In this document: piece by piece, positions 1-7,487 of the stretch | Position numbering within the stretch: position 1 is the first letter of the stretch | How the letters are laid out: every line of letters begins with the position of its first letter | Assembly (NCBI GenBank): GCA_007833815.1 | Contig: CP033464.1 | Location: 3,962,001-4,026,000, forward strand | DNA length: 64,000 nucleotides | Source of the DNA: Brevibacillus laterosporus | GTDB taxonomy: Bacteria > Bacillota > Bacilli > Brevibacillales > Brevibacillaceae | Direction: 5' to 3' | Notes under the pieces: generated by a model | Databases searched by the model: none | The model's input: the letters and a program-made list of their open reading frames with translations, nothing else | Told to the model about the DNA's origin: nothing | Translations under genes and position numbers: made by a program

Positions 1-2577
1 GCTCAAGAAGATCGTCGTAGAATCGCAGACACTTTTTAGCTCTTCAAAGGCCAGTTTTACGGATACAGCATGCTCAGCAATTTCCTTTGGGTCATTCAAG
101 AGCTCATCCTTGAGCCTGTACCCCTCGTCCTCGTTGCATCCGCTCGACCGTGTTCCTGCAAGCGGAAAGGTACTTACCCATCCATTGCCATCGACCTCAA
201 CAACTGTTTCCGGACTGAAGCCAGCCACGCTCAGACCATCGAGGCTAAGCAAAAAAGAACGAGCAGGAGTGTTGACTCTTCTGCCTGCGATATAGCTAGC
301 CACCATATCAAGCTCTTGGTGAATCGGAATTTTTCTGGATAAGATCACTTTGTGATATTTGCGCTCCTTAATCTCTCGCACGGCGTCCGCTACTCCTTGC
401 ACATAGGCTTCAGCACCATACGTATTAACCTCAGGAACATCCAGCTTGTGACTGTCCACTCTTTGCACAAGAGCATTTTTCTCTTCGTCTAGACCATTCA
501 CTTGAATCCCCCGTAGTAACGCACCGAATTCATTTCGTTTTTCTTCACTCAGTGCTCTGAGCAGGATGGAGCCTTTTGTAAAGCGTATCTCCACCTCAGG
601 TATAAACAGCTTGAGAAGGCAACCGTCTTCAGACAGTAGTGGCAGATTTTGATAATAGCGGGCCATTCCAAAGTTAACGGTTCCATAGGCACGCCAGTTT
701 TTTAGCGGGATGGATGCAAACGCTTTGTCAATCGTTTCACTTAACAGGTTATTTTCAAAGCGGATTGTTTGGTTATTGTAGGCTAAGGTTGTATATTGGG
801 CATCTACGGATACAAGGGCATGAATCCCCATTCCCAACGACAACTCATCTCCGTTTTCATAGAGCAGATAGTTTTCAAAAAGACCCTGCTCGACAATTTG
901 AGAAGCTGCCAAATGAGCATCTCCCTCAAAAGCAACGATTTCCTCCAGATAGGAGACCTCGCACATCTTTGCATTGTTCTTTGGTGCTGTCGCCAACTCT
1001 TTGAGCTTGGCTTTATTGACTTTGCCAACGCTGGTAAGCGGCCAGTAATCGATGAATTCGATTTGATCTGGCATTTTATAACGTGCCACTCCCTTTTCAT
1101 GGAAGAAGGCATGAATATCAGCAAGACTGATTTCCTGATTGTCGGTAATCAAATATGCGCAGCTTTTCTCACCAAGCGTCTGGTCGGGAAGAGTAATCAG
1201 GGCAGCGTCTTTGATATCTAGATGCATACGAAGGTACGACTCCACTTCAGCCGGCATGATTTTTTCGCCCGCACGGTTGATTTGCTCTTTGATCCGTCCA
1301 CCGATCTGGAAATTTCCCTCCGGAGTAATCCTCGCCTTGTCGCCAGAACGGTAAAAGCCATCGGGAGTAAAACTCTCGCGGTTCTGTTCCAAAGCTCTGT
1401 AGTACCCGCTTATTGTATAGGGTCCTCGCACAAGAAGTTCTCCGTATGCGCCTGCCTCAACGTCATTTCCATGCTCGTCAACAATTCGAACCTCATCTGC
1501 ATCGGAGAGTGGACGTCCCTGGCAGTTGGCTACGACAGACTCAGGATCGTCGAGGGATGTGCAACAAATGAGTCCCTCCGCCATCCCAAACACCTGCTGA
1601 AGCTTGCATTTCATTTCCTGTATGATCCGTTTCGCGAGATTTTCATCTAGCATGGAGCCGCCTACCTGTAGGACTTCAAGACTTGAGAGATCGTTTGAGG
1701 TATCCCATTCCAGCACCTCAAGCCATACATGGACAATAGAAGGTACAAGGGCGGTGACGGTCACCCGTTCTTTTTCAATAAGGGGAAAAGCTTCATCGCA
1801 GCTTGTCGTTTTACATAACACGACTTTGCCTCCAGCCGACAGTGTGCCAAGGATTCCGGGGCAGCAGAGAGGAAAGTTGTGCGCAACCGGTAGAACAGCA
1901 AGATAGACGCTTTGCGGAGTCAACTTGCAGCGTGTCGCGGCTGCTTTTGCATTGTATGCGTAATCGGCATGGGTTCTTGGAATCAGCTTTGGAGTACCGG
2001 TCGTTCCGCCAGACAAGAGCAAGAGAGCGGTGTCTTTGTACGACGGAGATTCTAGCTCTACCGGCGTCCCGCTGATATCCGCAAGATTAATGCCGATGTC
2101 ACTGTCTCCATCGGTCATGATAAATTTGACAGATGGATGCTTTTTAACCAGCTGCTCCGCCATTTTTGTGTAGTCAAAGCCAAGAAACGTAGTTGGAATT
2201 ATATAGGCAACCGGCTTGGCGAGCGTAAAAATTCCGTCTAGTTCAGCCTCTCGATGAGCCGGTAAAACCAGAATCGGCAAAGCGCCAATGCGAAACAGGG
2301 CAAAGCATGTGAGTACGAAGGAAATCCGATTCGGAAGCTGTACAGCCACATTGTCTCCCTTCTTGATTCCTATCTGGAAAAAACCAGAAGCTAGCTCATC
2401 AACCTTACTGTCGAGCTCCCTGTAGGTGAGTCTGTTCTCCTCTTCTACTAGCGCTTCTCGATTCTGGTATTGTTCAGCCCATATGCGCAATTGCTGCCCA
2501 AGCGTTTTTGGCTCCCAAAATCCGAGTTGTTCGTAATTTTTTGCAGTATCCTCAAACCATTCTGTAGTTGCTTTCAT
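1..2577 (-). CDS. Fused aryl-acid (salicyl) adenylate ligase - salicylate synthase, 3' end outside window
   Basis: The frame is open from the ATG at 2577 (AGGAGG-type RBS just upstream) to base 1, giving 859 codons with no stop; the C-terminus lies off the left edge. Residues ~1-535 are a stand-alone adenylation enzyme of the EntE/YbtE/MbtA type: the ATP loop SGGTTGTPK, the core FGMAEGL, and YRSGDKAR are visible. From residue ~540 the chain continues into a chorismate-utilising domain of the salicylate synthase type (YbtS/Irp9/MbtI), with KYHKVILSR, NTPARSFLL, FPLAGTR and DPKEIAEHAVS. The two activities, making salicylate from chorismate and activating it as salicyl-AMP for an NRPS, are normally separate proteins. 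I checked most lines of the reverse frame and saw no frameshift at the junction. A Fur box lies 115 bases upstream. Choice of salicylate over 2,3-dihydroxybenzoate is inferred from the second domain. Confidence 0.9.
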   Translation of the reverse strand, partial: MKATTEWFEDTAKNYEQLGFWEPKTLGQQLRIWAEQYQNREALVEEENRLTYRELDSKVDELASGFFQIGIKKGDNVAVQLPNRISFVLTCFALFRIGALPILVLPAHREAELDGIFTLAKPVAYIIPTTFLGFDYTKMAEQLVKKHPSVKFIMTDGDSDIGINLADISGTPVELESPSYKDTALLLLSGGTTGTPKLIPRTHADYAYNAKAAATRCKLTPQSVYLAVLPVAHNFPLCCPGILGTLSAGGKVVLCKTTSCDEAFPLIEKERVTVTALVPSIVHVWLEVLEWDTSNDLSSLEVLQVGGSMLDENLAKRIIQEMKCKLQQVFGMAEGLICCTSLDDPESVVANCQGRPLSDADEVRIVDEHGNDVEAGAYGELLVRGPYTISGYYRALEQNRESFTPDGFYRSGDKARITPEGNFQIGGRIKEQINRAGEKIMPAEVESYLRMHLDIKDAALITLPDQTLGEKSCAYLITDNQEISLADIHAFFHEKGVARYKMPDQIEFIDYWPLTSVGKVNKAKLKELATAPKNNAKMCEVSYLEEIVAFEGDAHLAASQIVEQGLFENYLLYENGDELSLGMGIHALVSVDAQYTTLAYNNQTIRFENNLLSETIDKAFASIPLKNWRAYGTVNFGMARYYQNLPLLSEDGCLLKLFIPEVEIRFTKGSILLRALSEEKRNEFGALLRGIQVNGLDEEKNALVQRVDSHKLDVPEVNTYGAEAYVQGVADAVREIKERKYHKVILSRKIPIHQELDMVASYIAGRRVNTPARSFLLSLDGLSVAGFSPETVVEVDGNGWVSTFPLAGTRSSGCNEDEGYRLKDELLNDPKEIAEHAVSVKLAFEELKSVCDSTTIFLS

Positions 2578-2693
2578 TCTGTCCTCCTCTTGAATACCTG
2601 CGGGTCAATCATTGTGCACCCGAAGCGGGATCATGCAGGGTACTGTCAATCTGGTTGCATGCATCGTGTTGGTTTGTCTAACAATACAATATT

Positions 2694-2712
2694 GATAATG
2701 ATAATCATTGTC
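2694..2712 (-). promoter_or_regulatory. Fur box upstream of the salicylate ligase/synthase gene
   Basis: GATAATGATAATCATTGTC matches the 19-bp Fur consensus in 18 of 19 positions and extends as an inverted repeat to 2692-2714. It sits about 120 bp before the ATG at 2577, where it could repress the leftward gene when iron is plentiful. The 331-bp interval 2578-2908 otherwise holds only this promoter region and the decayed end of the phosphopantetheinyl transferase. Confidence 0.85.
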
Positions 2713-2849
2713 AATACTTTTTGGACGATAAATTTTCTTTATATTGGTAAAACATGCCGGATTCCCTTCCAATTTCTCACTTTTTCTTCGTTTCACTCGA
2801 TTAGTATCATAATCTTGCATTTCGTTATCGTACTGCATTTTCAAAAAAG

Positions 2850-3223
2850 CCTGCTGCCTTTCGCAAAAAGATAAACGTTGATTGCTCTTTCGTCTGGATG
2901 AAAGCAGTTCACGATTTCATTGAGTCTGGTATGCGCCAAATATGCTCTACATCAATGCCCAGGCTACGATAACGCGAGAATGCAACCGCCACAGGATGGT
3001 GCGAATACGACAGATTGAAAGAAAATGCTTCCGGATCACTCCGTCCGCACAGTGCCGGCTTTCTGTTGAAAGTGCTATCAGTTCGGTTCTGCCAATTTTC
3101 GAACTCCAGAAAAGAGTACTTCCAGCTCTTTGCTTTAGCTTCAAATGCCTGCGCAAAGGCAAACCAAATATGCACCTCGCCGCCCGCTAGCCACAGAGGC
3201 GAGGATAAATTGGTTCCTGCCAT
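2850..3223 (-). pseudogene. Degenerate Sfp-type 4'-phosphopantetheinyl transferase
   Basis: The open part (104 aa from 3223) ends in the diagnostic PPTase core: FSFNLSYSHHPVAVAF followed by LGIDVEH, which in Sfp bind CoA and Mg. The reading frame then stops at 2909, but a one-base shift continues as NEIVNCFHPDERA, the next conserved PPTase segment. The W..KEA..K motif of the C-terminal half, needed for catalysis, is absent; the sequence runs straight into the Fur-box promoter of the next gene. The N-terminal half is also shortened compared with the ~230 aa family. It lies 71 bp after the thioesterase, where siderophore loci often carry their own PPTase. I judge it dead; activation of carrier proteins must then come from another genomic PPTase. 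Confidence 0.65.
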
Positions 3224-3294
3224 TCCATTATTCGTGTAATTATAGCAATGACTGCTGCTTATTTTTCCATCTAGACCGGTTGGCCTCTTATCCG

Positions 3295-4074
3295 TCAGCT
3301 GTCCCTTCTTGCTGACATCACTTCCCGATGCTGTGCAATGATTCTTGCGACAGACCGCAAAAGCAACTCCCTTTTTGTCGTCAGAAAAAAATGATCCCCC
3401 TCAATCATTTCAAGCGTAAAAGCAGAGCTTGTATAAGGCGCCCATGCTTCAATCTCCTCCCGATTTGCCTCTGTATCCACGGTCCCGCCGAATGCAGAAA
3501 TCGGACAATCGAGCGGCTCCTCATTTGCATAAACATACGTTTCATCAGCGGTAAAGTCTGCGCGCAAAACTGGGAGGAACAGATTCATGAGTTCCCTGCT
3601 TTGCAATATTGCCTCGGGTGTACCGGAAAAACGACGTAGCTCCCTGACAAACTGATCATCCGGCAGATGGTGCATTTGCTTTGGCTCTGGTATGTGCGGA
3701 GCGCGGCTTCCTGAAACAATCAGGCGGCAAGGCTGGAGCTTCCATTTTCTTCGAACCGTTCGTGTCAGCTCAAAAGCGACTCGTGCGCCCAAACTATGAC
3801 CAAAAAAGATAAACGGGCGATCCAAATACGGATAAATCGCTTCGGAAATTACTTCCACCAGCACCTCCATTTCACACAAAGCCAGTTCAGTAATCCTGTT
3901 TTCCCTGCCTGGAAGCTGTATGGGGTAAACGCCCACATCATTAGGAAAAGCATTTGTCCATCCTCTGTAAGCAGAGGCGCCTCCTCCTGCATAGGGAAAA
4001 CAGAAAAGGCGAATGATGTCTTTCGCTTCAGGATGAGTAAGCAGCCATGGAGTGGCTGATTTATCAGTTTCCAT
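3295..4074 (-). CDS. Type II thioesterase of an NRPS/PKS siderophore pathway (YbtT/GrsT family)
   Basis: A 259-aa alpha/beta hydrolase. Near the N-terminus it has LFCFPYAGGGAS, typical of editing thioesterases; the nucleophile elbow is GHSLG with Ser94, the acid is Asp200 (GTVD) and the base His228 (GDHFF). These proteins clear misprimed or stalled acyl groups from carrier domains of assembly lines. It is transcribed leftward toward the decayed PPTase and the salicylate gene, and a Fur box (4197-4215) lies about 125 bp upstream of its start, so it is probably iron-repressed. Length is normal for the family. The NRPS modules it would serve are not in this window. Confidence 0.92.
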   Translation of the reverse strand: METDKSATPWLLTHPEAKDIIRLFCFPYAGGGASAYRGWTNAFPNDVGVYPIQLPGRENRITELALCEMEVLVEVISEAIYPYLDRPFIFFGHSLGARVAFELTRTVRRKWKLQPCRLIVSGSRAPHIPEPKQMHHLPDDQFVRELRRFSGTPEAILQSRELMNLFLPVLRADFTADETYVYANEEPLDCPISAFGGTVDTEANREEIEAWAPYTSSAFTLEMIEGDHFFLTTKRELLLRSVARIIAQHREVMSARRDS

Positions 4075-4196
4075 CGTAACTCCTCCATTCTTTCTATCAG
4101 TCGGGCGCTTTGATCCACCTTGTCCCTGACAAGCCCTTGAACAATCGTCACTAATATCTGCGCTGCTTCGACCGTAGAGAATATAACAATGATAAT

Positions 4197-4215
4197 GATA
4201 ATGATAATCATATTC
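4197..4215 (-). promoter_or_regulatory. Fur box upstream of the thioesterase gene
   Basis: GATAATGATAATCATATTC fits the Fur consensus. The hexamer GATAAT occurs three times in register from 4191 to 4208, so more than one Fur dimer could bind in overlapping fashion. It lies 123 bp upstream of the leftward thioesterase start, within the 691-bp divergent region 4075-4765. Confidence 0.8.
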
Positions 4216-4495
4216 ACATTTATTGGCGAATTTACAAAATCTTCTTTTGATCTATTTTTTGTAAAATTAGCTGGTTTTTCTCCAATTATCTCGTCCTAGG
4301 TCCTCCAGATTGATTTTTTTGCAGATTATGCCAGCCTTGTAGCACATGAGGGGGTCGTTTCCGATGAACATTACTGTGTTAGGAGTGAGTCATTCCTTCA
4401 CTTTAATCAAGAAATACGAAGAAACATTGAGATAATTGGCGAAAATAGCAGAAATATATACCAAAATATAGGGATTTCAACTTTTAATTTACTTT

Positions 4496-4514
4496 GACTA
4501 TGATTATCATTATC
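4496..4514 (+). promoter_or_regulatory. Fur box upstream of the ECF/ABC importer operon
   Basis: GACTATGATTATCATTATC matches the Fur consensus with one or two changes and extends as an inverted repeat to 4494-4516. It precedes the rightward operon by about 250 bp, leaving room for a long transcribed leader. Confidence 0.8.
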
Positions 4515-4516
4515 AA

Positions 4517-4765
4517 TATTGTTATCCTATACCAACATCGGTGGGATGGATGCGAGACTGGCTACATAACCGTTTCACCAGCATTTCTAAAAAAGGGGGA
4601 TAGAGAAGAATCTGATTTGGTGTCAAGGAAGCGATTTGGGCTGAAATGAGGCTCAGGTCAGGAAACGGGAGGAAAAGGAAAAGCAATTCGGTGGTACCGG
4701 AAATCTTGTCCCACCGCCTCGGCGGATGCCGATAGGCTACATTTACCACACAGGGAGGATTTAAC
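4517..4765 (+). promoter_or_regulatory. Long, probably structured 5' leader of the importer operon
   Basis: About 250 bases between the Fur box and the first ATG, with a good RBS (GGGAGG) at its end. At 4690-4699 it contains GGTGGTACCG, close to the T-box core, inside an inverted repeat of CGGTGG (4689-4694) with CCACCG (4710-4715), followed by a GGC/GCC hairpin at 4719-4735. No run of Ts follows, so it is not a plain terminator. I could not fit a full T-box, cobalamin or other known riboswitch. Confidence 0.35.
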
Positions 4766-5368
4766 ATGCAAACACAGACAGCAGCCGACCAAAACAGATG
4801 GAAAATGCGTGATTTCATTACACTTGCCATTTTTAATGTGGTGATGCTCATTATTATGACGATTAGTCCGATCTTTACGGTTGTTTCTTATTTGGTTGTA
4901 GGAGGAGCCGCTGCGCTGTTTAGTGGGCCGATTTATATGGTCATGTCCAATAAAATCGCTAAACGCGGAGTTTTGTTTTTTACTTGCATCATTACAGGCT
5001 TATATTTTGTAGCTTTTGGTTATGCCCATTATCTGCTTACGCTAGCTGTGATCGGAGTTATCTGCGAACTAATCTTATGGGGAGGCGATTCTTATAAGAA
5101 CCCTGTCCGCAATGCCGTTGGCTACGCTATTTTTTATGTGGGTTGGTCTCTTTGCGGCGTTGTACCGCTTATTTTCTTCCGGGATCAATACATGGCTATT
5201 TTGAAGAAAAGCTACTCTCCGGAACAGCTCGAAACAATGCTTTATTATTTTGATACGCCAAGCATGATTCTTATTATGTGCACAATCTCCGCTATCGGTG
5301 GACTAGCTGGTTGCTATATCGGGAATTTGCTGATGAAAAAACATGTGAAAAAGGCAAAGTTAGTATGA
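4766..5368 (+). CDS. ECF transporter substrate-specific (S) component, MptD/Trep_Strep family
   Basis: A 200-aa hydrophobic protein with about five or six membrane segments, beginning with a short cytoplasmic stretch (residues 1-16) and a first helix at ~17-40. Sequence and length fit the Trep_Strep (TIGR02185/MptD) family of putative S components. S components bind the substrate and dock onto a shared T-ATPase module. It is the first gene of a rightward operon; its stop overlaps the T-component start in an ATGA. The substrate is not known from sequence. Its Fur-controlled position beside siderophore genes points to an iron chelate rather than the vitamin typical of ECF systems. The start has an RBS (GGGAGG) 7 bases away. 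Confidence 0.82.
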   Translation: MQTQTAADQNRWKMRDFITLAIFNVVMLIIMTISPIFTVVSYLVVGGAAALFSGPIYMVMSNKIAKRGVLFFTCIITGLYFVAFGYAHYLLTLAVIGVICELILWGGDSYKNPVRNAVGYAIFYVGWSLCGVVPLIFFRDQYMAILKKSYSPEQLETMLYYFDTPSMILIMCTISAIGGLAGCYIGNLLMKKHVKKAKLV

Positions 5369-6045
5369 GCAGGCTCGGTCCCAAAACGCATTTATTTGTG
5401 CTTATTTTGGCAAGCATCCTCTCCACGCTTGTGAGCAATTCTTTGCAAGCACATTTGATGGTGCTTACATGTGCACTGTATTTGCTTTGCAACAAACTGC
5501 CCAAAAAGGCGCTTTTTTTTGTGCTGTTATATATAGCTCTAATGTCGATTTTATCTATTTTGCCGGATGGCGCAGGAACAGCAATCATTATTCTCTATAC
5601 GTTTGCCAGAATGATTCCGATGGTCATGATCGGGATTGTGTTGATGCATTCGACACCCAGCAGTATCATGTGCGCTTTTGAAAAGGTATACGTCCCAAAA
5701 TCTGTGCTGATCATGATCTGCATTCTAATCCGCTTCTTCCCCGTTGTCTTGCTTGAAATGAAAGCAATTCGGGACGGCATCCGGTCCAGGGGCATATTCC
5801 CACAGTGGTACAGCCCTCTCATTCACCCAGCCATGGCCTATGAGTGTTTTTTTATGCCGCTGATTGTTCGATGCCTAAAACTATCAGCAGAGTTGGCCTC
5901 GTCCGCAGAGCTGCGGGGAATTGAGTGCAGCTGCGCCAGAACCTCTATCCATCCCGTAGGCTTTCGGGCCATAGATGGGATGGCGGTAGGGCTGTACACC
6001 CTGATCGGAGCGGCGATTTATTGGACAGGAGGTTTGAACTTGTGA
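5365..6045 (+). CDS. ECF transporter transmembrane (T) component, CbiQ/EcfT family
   Basis: Starts at the ATG overlapping the S-component stop (ATGA, 5365-5368), giving 226 aa. Several hydrophobic helices are followed by the cytoplasmic coupling region, where SRGI (after IRDGI) and ELRGI correspond to the paired A-R-G coupling motifs of EcfT that touch the ATPases. It should transmit ATP hydrolysis to the S component. A longer upstream reading is possible in the same frame but would run inside the S gene without its own RBS. Its TGA overlaps the next gene's GTG (GTGA), indicating translational coupling across the operon. Confidence 0.88.
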   Translation: MSRLGPKTHLFVLILASILSTLVSNSLQAHLMVLTCALYLLCNKLPKKALFFVLLYIALMSILSILPDGAGTAIIILYTFARMIPMVMIGIVLMHSTPSSIMCAFEKVYVPKSVLIMICILIRFFPVVLLEMKAIRDGIRSRGIFPQWYSPLIHPAMAYECFFMPLIVRCLKLSAELASSAELRGIECSCARTSIHPVGFRAIDGMAVGLYTLIGAAIYWTGGLNL

Positions 6046-7487
6046 TTGAGTTAAACGGCGTCACCTTTCGCTATGGCTATGAAGGCGGGGAGGCTGAAAA
6101 CGAAACCGGTGTGGAGCAAATCAATCTATCCGTGGAGGCTGGGCAATGTGTCGTGCTTTGTGGCCGTTCGGGCTGCGGTAAAAGCACGATCATGCGCCTG
6201 ATCAACGGGCTTGCACCCAGCTTTTATTACGGGAGCCTTACTGGTCAGGTAAACGTTGGTGGAAGAAGCCCTGATTCCCTTAGCCCAGAGGAGCGCACTA
6301 GGATGATGGGTGTTGTGTTTCAGGATCCTCGTAGCCAGTTTTTTATGGAAAACGTGCGGGACGAGCTGGCGTTTTCAGCTGAAAACCTTGGAATCTCACC
6401 GAAAGAAATTATGAATCGGATTGAAAAGCAGGCGAAAGAGTTGGACATTTCCCACTTGCTTGACCGCCCGTTACATATGCTGTCTAGTGGGCAAAAACAA
6501 CGTGTAGCCATCGCCGCTGTATCCGTTCTTTCACCACCGCTTCTGATTCTTGACGAGCCCACTGCCAATCTGGATCATCGCTCCACACAAAATCTAATCG
6601 AAATCCTCGGCAGGCTAAAGAAGAACGGTACTACCCTCTTCATCAGCGAGCATCGACTGCATCCACTCTTGCCTGTTGCCGATATTTTTGTCTGCATGGA
6701 AAAAGGTAAAATCGCACGAACATGGACAAAAGAGGAATTTTCTCAGCTTGCCTATGAAGACGTACGTCCATACGGTCTGCGACATCCAGATATGGTTAAA
6801 AGCCGACCGGAAAACCAATCATCAGAAGCACCTCAAGCCGCCCCTGCGCTGGAAGGCCGTAAGCTTACCTATCAGTACAAAAGAAACGGCGACGGAATTA
6901 AAGATTTGGACATCTCGCTCCCAAAAGGAGGCGTTACCGCCCTTACTGGTGAAAACGGAACAGGAAAAACCACCCTATGCAAAGTTTTATGCGGTCTTCT
7001 ACGCCAGCACAAAGGAGCGATCTTCAGCCAGGGAATCCGCTTATCGGCAAGCCAAAGACGCTCCTCCAGCTATCTTGTCATGCAGGATGCTGACTATCAG
7101 CTCTATGCGGACAGCGTCGGAAACGAGATTGTTTTGGGTAGGCTTGTCGATGATTCGCTTCGTCTGAAAGCCTATGAAGCACTGGAATCTTTTGGCCTGG
7201 GAGAGCTTCGTGATCGGCACCCTGCCTCCCTTTCCGGCGGAGAAAAGCAGCGGGTCACCATGGCTGCGGCCTACTGCTCAGATGCGGAGCTAATTATACT
7301 CGATGAGCCTACCAGCGGACTTGACGGCGACAGTGTGCTTAAAGTTGTTGCATGGGTAAGAAAACTTGCACAAGCTGGCAAAACCGTCGTTATCATAACA
7401 CACGACAGAATCCTATCCGAACTCGCCTGCGATCAGATCATTGAGCTGAAGCATCAGCAGAAGGGAGTGAGAACCGTTGAAAGCTAA
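6042..7487 (+). CDS. ECF transporter ATPase, two ABC domains fused in one chain
   Basis: Begins at GTG 6042, coupled to the T-component stop and preceded by AGGAGG; 481 aa. The N-terminal ABC domain has Walker A GRSGCGKST, signature LSSGQKQRV and Walker B ILDEPTANLD. The second, from about residue 265, has GENGTGKTT, LSGGEKQRV and ILDEPTSGLD. Most ECF systems use two separate ATPases (EcfA1 and EcfA2); here both halves are in one polypeptide, as in YkoD-like proteins. All catalytic motifs are intact in both halves. It powers the S/T pair encoded just upstream. Its 3' end overlaps the following ABC gene by 11 bases. Confidence 0.92.
   Translation: MIELNGVTFRYGYEGGEAENETGVEQINLSVEAGQCVVLCGRSGCGKSTIMRLINGLAPSFYYGSLTGQVNVGGRSPDSLSPEERTRMMGVVFQDPRSQFFMENVRDELAFSAENLGISPKEIMNRIEKQAKELDISHLLDRPLHMLSSGQKQRVAIAAVSVLSPPLLILDEPTANLDHRSTQNLIEILGRLKKNGTTLFISEHRLHPLLPVADIFVCMEKGKIARTWTKEEFSQLAYEDVRPYGLRHPDMVKSRPENQSSEAPQAAPALEGRKLTYQYKRNGDGIKDLDISLPKGGVTALTGENGTGKTTLCKVLCGLLRQHKGAIFSQGIRLSASQRRSSSYLVMQDADYQLYADSVGNEIVLGRLVDDSLRLKAYEALESFGLGELRDRHPASLSGGEKQRVTMAAAYCSDAELIILDEPTSGLDGDSVLKVVAWVRKLAQAGKTVVIITHDRILSELACDQIIELKHQQKGVRTVES

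Noticed and set aside
804-1221. Overlapping ORFs of 100-140 aa on both strands within 1-2577
   Set aside because: They lie inside the long leftward salicylate ligase/synthase frame, have no RBS and odd composition; they are shadows of it.
2605-2844. Minus-strand 79-aa ORF before the salicylate gene
   Set aside because: It continues the frameshifted phosphopantetheinyl transferase remnant and runs through the Fur box, so it is not a separate gene.
4517-4765. Cobalamin riboswitch before the ECF operon
   Set aside because: A CCACCGCC stretch and hairpins were suggestive, but the B12 box and the ordered core segments could not be placed.
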